A stretch of DNA of 6,315 nucleotides from Flavisolibacter sp. (GCA_025936195.1 JAICTW010000174.1:1-6315); one strand, 5' to 3'. Positions 1-5,447 are shown, numbered from the stretch's first letter. The notes: generated by a model from the sequence alone, not told the origin. Program-made: numbers and translations.

Positions 1-683
1 ATATTATTGAGCCGGCATTCCGTGTTCTGAATTTGAAATATGTAAAAGACGTTCAGGCAAGTGTGGGAAGTGTGTACGTAGATGAATTCAAACGTGGCTA
101 TTTTCCGGAAAGCTGTCCTCCTTCAAGCCATGTTACCATGACGTTTCCTAAAACAGATAAAACCAAACATGAAGTAACCCTGCACTGGATGGATGGCGGC
201 ATTCAGCCGGAACGTCCGGAAGAGTTAGGAGCGAACGAAGTGTTTGGCGATGGTGGAAACGGAACTTATTTCATCGGAAGCAAAGGAAATATGATGTGCG
301 GGACCTATGGCGCCAATCCGCAATTGTTACCAACATCAAGGACCAGTGAAGTTCATGTAAAGCAAAGGTATCCGCGTGTACCCGGCGGTGCTGAAGGCCA
401 CTATGCACAGTGGGTGAATGCCTGCATTGCAGGATACGGCAACATGCCGGTAAGTTCACCTTTTGAAATTGCAGGACCCGTAACAGAAGCATTGCTGATG
501 GCTAATCTTGCTGTTCGTGGATTTGATATTCGCAAGCCAAAAGCCGACGGAAAAGGATTTGATTATCCTGCACGTTACGTGAAGCTGGTTTGGGATAACG
601 ACAATATGAGAGTAACCAATGTTGATGATGTGAACCAGTTTATCAAAAGAACATATAGAGAAGGATATAGTTTGAATGTGTGA
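1..683 (+). CDS. Gfo/Idh/MocA family oxidoreductase, C-terminal part (5' end outside window)
   Basis: The reading frame is open from base 3 (IIEPAFRVLN...) to the TGA at 681-683, so 226 residues are visible and the N-terminal Rossmann domain is missing. The visible part matches the substrate-side C-terminal domain of the bacterial Gfo/Idh/MocA group (PF19051 type). It has the core LHWMDGGIQPERPEEL, then FIGSKGN, then GHYAQWVNAC and GPVTEALLMANLAVRG, and closes with VNQFIKRTYREGYSL. Members are NAD(P)-dependent dehydrogenases or oxidoreductases of sugars and glycosides; several oxidise a sugar at C3. The substrate cannot be read from this fragment. A TTG at 33 could be mistaken for the start, but the upstream codons continue the same protein. 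It lies upstream of, and on the same strand as, two exported sugar-enzyme genes, separated from them by a 624-base repeat-rich gap, so co-transcription is doubtful. Family call is firm; exact function unknown. Confidence 0.9.
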   Translation, partial: IIEPAFRVLNLKYVKDVQASVGSVYVDEFKRGYFPESCPPSSHVTMTFPKTDKTKHEVTLHWMDGGIQPERPEELGANEVFGDGGNGTYFIGSKGNMMCGTYGANPQLLPTSRTSEVHVKQRYPRVPGGAEGHYAQWVNACIAGYGNMPVSSPFEIAGPVTEALLMANLAVRGFDIRKPKADGKGFDYPARYVKLVWDNDNMRVTNVDDVNQFIKRTYREGYSLNV

Positions 684-687
684 TTGA

Positions 688-718
688 GATATTGAGATAA
701 TAGGATATTGGGATATTG
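688..718. repeat. GATATTG short direct repeats
   Basis: GATATTG occurs three times, at 688-694, 704-710 and 712-718, with related GAGATAAT between the first two. The cluster begins just after the stop codon of the oxidoreductase gene. It looks like a short degenerate tandem array; no function can be assigned. Confidence 0.6.
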
Positions 719-746
719 AATAGATCAAATAGTTTTACTCGTTTTG

Positions 747-771
747 AATAGCTCTTTAGCTGTTATTTTTT
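747..771 (+). terminator. possible weak Rho-independent terminator of the oxidoreductase gene
   Basis: AATAGCT (747-753) can pair with AGCTGTT (758-764) around a CTTT loop, giving seven pairs with one T-G wobble, and a T-rich run follows directly at 766-771. It lies 64 bases after the oxidoreductase stop. The stem is AT-rich and weak, so this may be chance in a T-rich region. Confidence 0.3.
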
Positions 772-849
772 GTTGATGATTTTTATTGAGGTATCTTATT
801 TTGTTTGAAATAGTTCTTTTAAATAGCGTTGAAGGATTTTGTACTTAGC

Positions 850-984
850 TGCATTGCTACGTTCATCTCTGCTTGTAGCCTGTGGCGCGCCAGGCGCCAT
901 CACTCACTTGTACTTCAACAAGTCTATTGAGCATTGTGTAAGTATCATTACAATATTCAACAGTCACTTGTGCGAAGTACTTCG
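850..984. repeat. palindrome-rich block, probable dispersed intergenic repeat
   Basis: Several nested inverted repeats lie close together. GCTAC (856-860) faces GTAGC (875-879). TGGCGC (883-888) faces GCGCCA (894-899) around a five-base loop and includes the palindrome GGCGCGCC (884-891). ACTTGT (906-911) faces ACAAGT (918-923). A longer imperfect stem joins the segment around 926-938 to the one around 947-962. CGAAGTACTTCG (973-984) is a perfect 12-base palindrome. TCACTTGT occurs at 904-911 and again exactly 60 bases later at 964-971. Such density of fold-back structure outside genes suggests a structured repeat element; whether it recurs in the genome cannot be seen here. Confidence 0.5.
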
Positions 985-987
985 GCA

Positions 988-1078
988 CCGCAAAGAGAGC
1001 AAAGAAGACGCAAAGATCGCAATGGAGAAAACTCTCTGTGTTCTTTGCGAAAATTCTCCGCGTTCTCTGCGTGCCTAA
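988..1078. repeat. CGCAAAG/CTCTGCG fold-back repeat with about 9-base periodicity
   Basis: The left arm carries GCAAAGA at 990-996, 999-1005 and 1010-1016, and a degenerate copy at 1019. The right arm carries the complementary type: CTCTGTG at 1034-1040, CTTTGCG at 1043-1049, CTCCGCG at 1056-1062 and CTCTGCG at 1065-1071. Steps between units are mostly 9 bases. CGCAAAGA (1009-1016) and TCTTTGCG (1042-1049) form a perfect inverted repeat, and the outer units pair imperfectly, so the whole could fold into one long hairpin. From memory, repeats with this wording occur between genes in many environmental bacteria and are often mis-annotated as small proteins. Confidence 0.7.
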
Positions 1079-1135
1079 CAACTCTTATAATGAATGAATG
1101 GTTGAAAATAGTAGAGCGAGGGCTGTGTAGATGGT

Positions 1136-1177
1136 GACCTTCCTCAGGTTGGGGAAGTCGGATGGGGGCATTAATGC
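1136..1177. repeat. GC-rich imperfect hairpin followed by a 10-base palindrome
   Basis: GACCTTCC (1136-1143) can pair with GGGAAGTC (1152-1159) with one mismatch and one wobble. A competing small stem, ACCT (1137-1140) with AGGT (1146-1149), shares the same bases. A G-run (1164-1168) and the perfect palindrome GCATTAATGC (1168-1177) follow. There is no T-tail, so it is not a standard terminator. Its function is unknown. Confidence 0.4.
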
Positions 1178-1230
1178 ATACCGGCTCATACAAAGATTCA
1201 TCACAGCAATGAACATCAAAACAAAAGAAA

Positions 1231-1307
1231 ACTTTAAAACAATTCACATCGACTTTAAAATTTTAAACATTCCATCTTACAAACTTTAAACTTTTAAACT
1301 CTTAAAT
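1231..1307 (+). promoter_or_regulatory. TTTAAA-rich leader of the downstream gene
   Basis: ACTTTAAA occurs at 1231-1238, 1252-1259 and 1283-1290, with TTTTAAAC at 1261-1268 and 1292-1299 and CTTAAAT at 1301-1307 just before the ATG. The leader has no GGAGG-like ribosome site. An unstructured A/T-rich leader without Shine-Dalgarno pairing is typical of Bacteroidota translation starts, so this is probably the untranslated leader and may include the promoter. No -7 or -33 element is clear. Confidence 0.4.
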
Positions 1308-1937
1308 ATGGATCGCAGGGAAGCCGTTAAATACATCAGCATTCTTTTGGGAGGTGCTGTAATAGGTGCCGACGCTTTTATTACGGGGTGCAAAAGCAAA
1401 ACCGGAAGCATTCATGAATGGAGCGCAGATGATATTGCTTATCTGAACGAAATTGGAGAAACCATTTTGCCCCGAACCTCTACTCCTGGTGCAAAAGATG
1501 TAAACGTAGGACAGTTCATGACCGTAATGGTAAACGATTGTTATGAAGAAGGAGATCAGAAAGTATTTCGTGAGGGCATGGATAAATTAAACGATGCTGC
1601 CGATAAAAAGTATAGCAATAAATTCATGAAACTTTCTCCGCAGCAAAGACATGATCTCCTGGTTGATATGGACAAGGAAGCCAAAGAGTATCAGAAGAAA
1701 GTGAGTGCTTTCAACAGCAAAGAAAATCAAAAGGAAAAAGATGAAAATGCAAAGGGCAATCTGAATTATGTAGGGCAGCACATGTCGCCACACTATTTTA
1801 CGATGATGAAGCAACTGACCATGCTCGGCTTCTTTACTTCAGAACCAGGAATGACAAAAGCTGTACGCTATCTTCCTGTTCCGGGACGTTATGATGGATG
1901 TGTTCCTTATAAAAAAGGCGATAAACTAATTGTATAA
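1308..1937 (+). CDS. gluconate 2-dehydrogenase subunit 3 family protein (PF13618), predicted lipoprotein
   Basis: This 209-residue protein matches the small, non-flavin subunit family that partners GMC-type sugar dehydrogenases; such subunits support export or electron transfer of the flavoprotein. The N-terminus has RR at residues 3-4, a hydrophobic stretch and the lipobox ITGC ending at Cys28, suggesting Tat-linked export and a lipid anchor. Family blocks visible are ETILP..STPGAKDVNVGQF (51-70), the VNDCY region (75-79) and the closing HYFTMMKQLTMLGFFTSEPG (162-181), then a segment ending DGCVPY (201). Residues 124-150 form a lysine/glutamate-rich insert. The ATG at 1308 gives the full signal peptide directly and fits. 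The next gene starts 17 bases after its stop, indicating an operon. Oddly, no GMC oxidoreductase is adjacent. The family name is firm; the true substrate is unlikely to be known from the name and need not be gluconate. Confidence 0.88.
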   Translation: MDRREAVKYISILLGGAVIGADAFITGCKSKTGSIHEWSADDIAYLNEIGETILPRTSTPGAKDVNVGQFMTVMVNDCYEEGDQKVFREGMDKLNDAADKKYSNKFMKLSPQQRHDLLVDMDKEAKEYQKKVSAFNSKENQKEKDENAKGNLNYVGQHMSPHYFTMMKQLTMLGFFTSEPGMTKAVRYLPVPGRYDGCVPYKKGDKLIV

Positions 1938-1954
1938 CCAACAAAACCTTCAAC

Positions 1955-2830
1955 ATGGAAATCAAAAGAAGAGAATTTTTAAAAACGACTGCAGTAGCCG
2001 CTACAGGCATGATGTTGAGCAGTTATTTGCCCGGATGTAAATCGTCCTCCATTTCGAAAGATGTAAGAGACAATTTTGGTTTGCAGTTATACACCTTACG
2101 TGATGTACTTCCGAACAATCCCAAAGACGTTTTAACGCAGGTGGCTTCCTTCGGCTATAAGCAGATAGAAAGTTTCGAAGGAAAGCAGGGAATTTTCTGG
2201 GGCATGACAAATACCGAATTCAAAAAGCTGATGGATGATCTGGGAATGAAGATCGTTTCCAGCCATTGCGATATCAATAAAGATTTTGACCGCAAAGCCG
2301 CTGAAGCGGCGGAGATCGGGATGAAGTATTTGATCTGTCCTTATCTCGGCCCGCAAAAGAAGGCAGATGATTTTAAAAAATTTGCGGAAACATTTAATCA
2401 ACGTGGAGAAACCTGCAAGAAGAATGGAATCAGGTTTGGCTATCACAATCATGATTATGGATTTACTCCGGTGGACGGACAGTTACCGCAGGATATATTG
2501 ATGCAGAACACTGATAAAAACCTGGTGGATTTTGAAATGGATATTTACTGGGTGGTTACGGCCGGACAGGATCCCATTGCATGGATTGATAAATATCCCG
2601 GACGTTTCAAGCTTTGCCATATCAAAGATCGCAAGAAGGGTGCGCCATTATCACAACGGGATGCCTCCGTTGATTTGGGAACCGGGAGCATTGACTTCAA
2701 AAGTATACTGAAAGAAGGCGGCAAAAAAGGGATGGAATATTATATTGTAGAACAGGAAGCCTACGAGAATACAACACCGTTGGCTGCAGCCAAAGCCGAT
2801 GCCGATTACCTCAAAAATTTCCGCATCTGA
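1955..2830 (+). CDS. exported sugar phosphate isomerase/epimerase-like TIM-barrel protein (PF01261)
   Basis: This 291-residue protein is a xylose-isomerase-like TIM barrel. Residues 5-11 read RREFLKT, a clear Tat motif, followed by a hydrophobic stretch and lipobox LPGC with Cys28, so it is probably exported folded and lipid-anchored. Barrel landmarks are FGLQLYTLRD (41-50), VSSHCD (101-106), YHNHDYGF (163-170), VDFEMDIYWV (191-200), CHIKDRK (221-227), DLGTGSIDF (240-248) and YIVEQEAY (263-270). By analogy with D-tagatose 3-epimerase relatives, metal and catalytic residues are likely D196, H222 and E266 with help from the HNH cluster; this is inferred. Related exported members act as epimerases or as lyases/hydrolases on 3-keto sugars, so the phosphate in the family name may be misleading. 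It follows the PF13618 gene by 17 bases. Its TGA directly abuts the stop of the opposing lipoprotein gene. Confidence 0.9.
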   Translation: MEIKRREFLKTTAVAATGMMLSSYLPGCKSSSISKDVRDNFGLQLYTLRDVLPNNPKDVLTQVASFGYKQIESFEGKQGIFWGMTNTEFKKLMDDLGMKIVSSHCDINKDFDRKAAEAAEIGMKYLICPYLGPQKKADDFKKFAETFNQRGETCKKNGIRFGYHNHDYGFTPVDGQLPQDILMQNTDKNLVDFEMDIYWVVTAGQDPIAWIDKYPGRFKLCHIKDRKKGAPLSQRDASVDLGTGSIDFKSILKEGGKKGMEYYIVEQEAYENTTPLAAAKADADYLKNFRI

Positions 2831-3049
2831 TCACTGATGTGTGGAATCGTTAAGGCGGGAAGAATCTTTGGGCAATGGTTTGTTTAATTTGATACCGGCA
2901 CTGGTATCGGGAATGTTTCCATTTACATTTTCAATTCCGGGTGTATTACCGGAACCTCCTGAATCGGGAGATATTTTTGTAGTGGTATTGCCGCTGTTAT
3001 TGCAGGCAAAAAGGACGCTTATTAAAATCAACAAAAAAACTGTTTTCAT
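2831..3049 (-). CDS. small predicted lipoprotein, 72 aa, unknown function
   Basis: The N-terminus MKTVFLLILISVLFAC is a textbook lipoprotein signal: one lysine, a hydrophobic core and lipobox LFAC with Cys16. The 57-residue mature part begins CNNSGNTTT and is rich in N, S, T, G, D and P, with no hydrophobic core or recognisable domain, so it is probably a disordered tail on the membrane. It starts 31 bases after the sugar kinase stop on the same strand, suggesting co-transcription. Its own stop lies immediately against the stop of the convergent epimerase gene. The opposite-strand frame over the same bases is less protein-like. Many Bacteroidota carry such tiny lipoproteins with no known role. 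Existence is supported by the signal peptide; function is not known. Confidence 0.7.
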   Translation of the reverse strand: MKTVFLLILISVLFACNNSGNTTTKISPDSGGSGNTPGIENVNGNIPDTSAGIKLNKPLPKDSSRLNDSTHQ

Positions 3050-3080
3050 TTAAATGCATTTTGAACGGCTAGCAATGCAA

Positions 3081-3989
3081 TTATTCTACCAAGGCCGCTG
3101 CACCAAATACACCAGCGCTGTCTCCCAATACAGGTTTTAATATAGGAACATCCACACGATTGTTGAAAATGTATTTTTTCAAAGCCTCTACGCCGGCTGA
3201 ATACAAAACATCAATATTGCCTACGCCCCCGCCAACCACAATTACATCAGGATCTAAAATATCAACGACCACCGAAACAGCCCTTCCAAAAAAATTGCAT
3301 AAACGTTCAATGGTTTGCTTTGCAGCTTTATCGTCTTCCTTATACCTTTTACCGATTTCTTTCAATTGTAATTTCTCGCCGGTAAGCTTTTCATAATAAC
3401 GTTCGGTGGCAGGACCAGAGATCACGGTTTCTACACAACCGGTTTTACCACAGTAACAGTTACCTCCGCTTTCATCCAAAAAATTATGTCCCCACTCCCC
3501 TGCTATTCCGTGCCTGCCATTCCATACACGATCATTAATAACAATTCCGGCGCCCACTCCTGTTCCCATGATGATACCAAATACCACCTGTGCTTCAGGA
3601 TATTTTTCTTTTACAATCCCCCACCGGGTTTCGGCCAGGGCAAAACAATTGGCATCATTCGCCAGCACAACAGTTGCCTTCAATCTTTCTTCGAGATCTT
3701 TTTTCAAAGGCCTTCCGTTCAATGCAGTGGAGTTACAATTCTTCATGGTTTGAAGAATAGGATCCAAAACGCCTGGCGTTCCAAAGCCAATTTTTGTTGG
3801 CTGAAGACCTGATTCTCCTTTCATTTTGTCTACAAGACTCCCGATCTGGTTAATGACATGTTCATATCCGTTGAAAGATTCCGTTTCTATCCGCATGCGA
3901 ACAATCGGTGTTGAGATCTCTTCAGGTTGCAAAATAACGCCTTCAATCTTAGTGCCTCCAAGATCAATTCCCCACAGTGGATGATTCAT
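3081..3989 (-). CDS. ROK family sugar kinase, fructokinase (Mak)-like
   Basis: This 302-residue protein is a cytoplasmic ATP-dependent hexose kinase of the ROK family. The phosphate-binding motif GIDLGGTK is at residues 7-14, NSTALNGRPLKKDLE at 86-100, and ANDANCFA with the likely catalytic Asp112 at 110-117. GTGVGAGIV follows at 142-150 and GEWGHN at 164-169. The zinc site is His168 with CYCGKTGC at 178-185, and DPDVIVVGGGVGNID is at 246-260. These blocks resemble E. coli Mak fructokinase (manno(fructo)kinase) as I remember it, more than glucokinases. There is no N-terminal helix-turn-helix, so it is a kinase, not a NagC-type repressor. The ATG at 3989 places DLGGTK at the usual distance from the start. 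It heads a two-gene unit with the small lipoprotein and diverges from the DUF2809 gene. Substrate (fructose, mannose or glucose) is inferred, not shown. Confidence 0.93.
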   Translation of the reverse strand: MNHPLWGIDLGGTKIEGVILQPEEISTPIVRMRIETESFNGYEHVINQIGSLVDKMKGESGLQPTKIGFGTPGVLDPILQTMKNCNSTALNGRPLKKDLEERLKATVVLANDANCFALAETRWGIVKEKYPEAQVVFGIIMGTGVGAGIVINDRVWNGRHGIAGEWGHNFLDESGGNCYCGKTGCVETVISGPATERYYEKLTGEKLQLKEIGKRYKEDDKAAKQTIERLCNFFGRAVSVVVDILDPDVIVVGGGVGNIDVLYSAGVEALKKYIFNNRVDVPILKPVLGDSAGVFGAAALVE

Positions 3990-4228
3990 AGCAGAACTCT
4001 TAATAAATGAATAGTTGTGACAATAAATGTAAGAGCAAAATCAATCTTTACACTTTCCTTCTTTACTTTTCTTTTTCTTTCGGTCAAACCCATAAGTTTC
4101 TTAAAGCTATCATTGTCTCTTGCAATTTTCTACCTTATCTTTTTGGATCATCGTTTATGATGCGAAAGAGTTGTAAACAAGGACAACATCTTACTCTTTA
4201 TATTTATTTTAGAGCTGCTGACCAAACG
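3990..4228. other. divergent intergenic region between ROK kinase and DUF2809 genes
   Basis: These 239 bases separate two divergently transcribed genes and should hold both promoters. The plus strand has a marked pyrimidine tract at about 4046-4080. A plus-strand frame upstream of 4229 is open from 4007, but its residues resemble no protein family. I found no strong operator-like inverted repeat. Confidence 0.5.
4112..4145 (+). promoter_or_regulatory. candidate Bacteroidota-type promoter for the DUF2809 gene
   Basis: ATTG (4112-4115) is followed after 20 bases by TATCTTTT (4136-4143), which differs by one base from the Bacteroidota -7 consensus TAnnTTTG and sits at the expected distance from a -33 TTG-type element. 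It ends about 85 bases before the chosen start. In AT-rich DNA such a match can arise by chance. Confidence 0.25.
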
Positions 4229-4600
4229 ATGTTTACATTTCGAAAAAAATATTTTCTTTTCACTGTTCTTCTTCTTATTGTGGAAGTGCTGATTGCTTTG
4301 TTCTTACACGATCGCATCATACGGCCATACATTGGCGATTTACTTGTTGTAATTCTTCTTTACTGCTTTGCCCGGTCTTTCTTCAACATCCCGGTTATAC
4401 CTGCCGCAATAGCAGTATTGATTTTTGCTTACCTGATAGAGTTTCTTCAATATGTAGATATACTACACCTGTTAGAACTTCAAAACTCAAAAGCTGCAAA
4501 CATTATAATGGGCAATTTGTTTGAGTGGATTGATATGATAGCCTACACTTTGGGAATTGCATTGGTTTTGTTGTTGGAAAGAACAAAGGCGCTCTCCTAA
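4229..4600 (+). CDS. DUF2809 family integral membrane protein
   Basis: The 123-residue protein starting MFTFRKKYFLFTVLLLIVEV is almost entirely hydrophobic, with about four membrane segments: roughly residues 8-25, 34-48, 52-68 and 103-117. Family-like landmarks are ALFLHDRIIRPYIGDLLVV, then AYLIEFLQYVDIL, then LFEWIDMIAYTLG near the end, which I recognise as DUF2809. The length matches that family. The frame is open further upstream to 4007, but those extra 74 codons are cysteine-, serine- and phenylalanine-rich and unlike the family, so the ATG at 4229 is chosen. It shares its strand with the ThuA gene 72 bases downstream, so the two may be co-transcribed. The family has no known function. 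Membrane location is secure. Confidence 0.85.
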   Translation: MFTFRKKYFLFTVLLLIVEVLIALFLHDRIIRPYIGDLLVVILLYCFARSFFNIPVIPAAIAVLIFAYLIEFLQYVDILHLLELQNSKAANIIMGNLFEWIDMIAYTLGIALVLLLERTKALS

Positions 4601-4672
4601 TAATGCTACTCTACAAATGAAAGCAATTCTTCAATCTGAATTCCTTAACTTCATCCGATAAGTCATCATTCA

Positions 4673-5431
4673 ATGAAACCTTCCAAACTATTTTTTATAC
4701 TGTTTATTATGCACGGCTCTTTATTCTCTTCAGCGCAACAAAAACAATTCAAAGCTCTGATCGTAACCACAACCAATGGATGGCATCATGAGTCACTGCA
4801 CTATGGCGTTGTTGCATTAGAAGAAATGGCTACACGCAATTTCTTTGATGCCGAAATATTTCAGGATCCGAAAAGCTTCACCGATTCCTTTTTGAAAAAA
4901 TTCCAGGTGATCATTTTCTTAAACACAACAGGAGACATTTTAAATCCCGAACAACAAAAAGTAATGGAACGCTTTATTGAATCGGGAAAAGGATTTGTTG
5001 GCATTCACAGTGCATCAGATACGGAATATGATTGGGATTGGTACACCAAACTTGTAGGCAGAATGTTTTATATCCATCCTGTTGTTCAAACGGCGAAGCT
5101 GCAGGTATTGGATGCTTCATTTCCGGGATTGTTGGAATTTGGACAGGGAAAATTGTGGACGGATGAATGGTACCAGTTCGGTGAAGAAAAAGTAAACGAC
5201 CTTCATTACATACTTGCTGTGGATGAAAACAGTTATAATGCCAAGGCCGACTGGGGCGCCAAAAAAGGAGAAGGCATGGGGAAGTTTCATCCGGTGTCAT
5301 GGTATCATAATTACGATGGTGGACGATCATTTTACACAGCACTTGGCCATTTGCCCACCAACTTTAGCAACGAAGCATTTCTGAACCATTTGTATGCAGG
5401 AATATTATGGGCAGCAACCGGAAAGAAATAA
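4673..5431 (+). CDS. secreted ThuA-domain protein (PF06283, trehalose utilization family)
   Basis: This 252-residue protein has a signal peptide (residues 1-21, cleavage likely after SSA) and then one full ThuA domain with a glutamine-amidotransferase-like fold. Landmarks are KALIVTTTNGWHHES (27-41), VIIFLNTTGDIL (79-90), GFVGIHSASDTEYDWDWY (107-124), TDEWYQF (163-169), HPVSWYH (206-212) and GGRSFYTALGH (216-226). The domain lacks the amidotransferase nucleophile Cys motif; His112 in GIHSASD is the family hallmark. In rhizobia ThuA acts with the Gfo/Idh dehydrogenase ThuB on 3-keto-trehalose, and secreted Bacteroidota members often sit in 3-keto-glycoside loci, so a role in keto-sugar breakdown in the periplasm is plausible but inferred. 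The domain runs to the C-terminus with no extra DUF1080 or cytochrome module. Its stop faces the Wzi-like gene with a 16-base gap. Confidence 0.93.
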   Translation: MKPSKLFFILFIMHGSLFSSAQQKQFKALIVTTTNGWHHESLHYGVVALEEMATRNFFDAEIFQDPKSFTDSFLKKFQVIIFLNTTGDILNPEQQKVMERFIESGKGFVGIHSASDTEYDWDWYTKLVGRMFYIHPVVQTAKLQVLDASFPGLLEFGQGKLWTDEWYQFGEEKVNDLHYILAVDENSYNAKADWGAKKGEGMGKFHPVSWYHNYDGGRSFYTALGHLPTNFSNEAFLNHLYAGILWAATGKK

Positions 5432-5447
5432 ATTTCGCATCAGCAAT

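Larger units (their letters stand above)
684..1307. other. 624-base gene-free, repeat-rich intergenic region
   Basis: No convincing gene lies here. Several short overlapping frames exist on both strands, but they run through inverted and periodic repeats and resemble no family I recognise. In order the stretch holds a GATATTG cluster (688-718), a weak U-tailed hairpin (747-764), two related T-rich segments (743-758 and 804-821), a palindrome-rich block (about 850-984), a CGCAAAG/CTCTGCG fold-back (988-1078), a GC-rich hairpin with a palindrome (1136-1177), and a TTTAAA-rich leader for the next gene (1231-1307). I found no clear Bacteroidota TAnnTTTG promoter element. Confidence 0.7.

Noticed and set aside
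988..1078. CRISPR array
   Set aside because: The units are only about 7-9 bases with no unique spacers of constant length, and the two arms are inverted relative to each other.
839..1247. Four overlapping small frames on both strands (839-1078 +, 934-1137 +, 863-1081 -, 957-1247 -) as possible genes
   Set aside because: They all run through the palindromic and 9-base periodic repeats, overlap one another on both strands, and resemble no protein family I recognise; the openness follows from the repeat period.
2841..3053. Plus-strand 70-aa frame opposite the small lipoprotein
   Set aside because: The minus strand encodes a clear lipoprotein signal peptide over the same bases; the plus frame is a shadow.
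3486..3812. Plus-strand frames inside the ROK kinase gene
   Set aside because: The minus strand carries all the ROK motifs in order; these are shadow frames.
3081..3989. ROK transcriptional repressor (NagC/XylR type)
   Set aside because: The protein begins almost directly with the DLGGTK phosphate-binding motif and has no N-terminal helix-turn-helix domain.
4024..4031. TACATTTA on the minus strand as a -7 promoter element for the ROK kinase
   Set aside because: One base off TAnnTTTG, but no TTG-type -33 element lies at the usual 19-21 base distance.
4007..4228. N-terminal extension of the DUF2809 protein, or a 197-aa version of it
   Set aside because: The extra 74 codons have a C/S/F/K-rich composition unlike the family; the 123-aa form starting at 4229 has the expected length and N-terminus.
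5432..5447. Bidirectional terminator between ThuA and the Wzi-like gene
   Set aside because: Only 16 bases separate the two stops and they form no stem.
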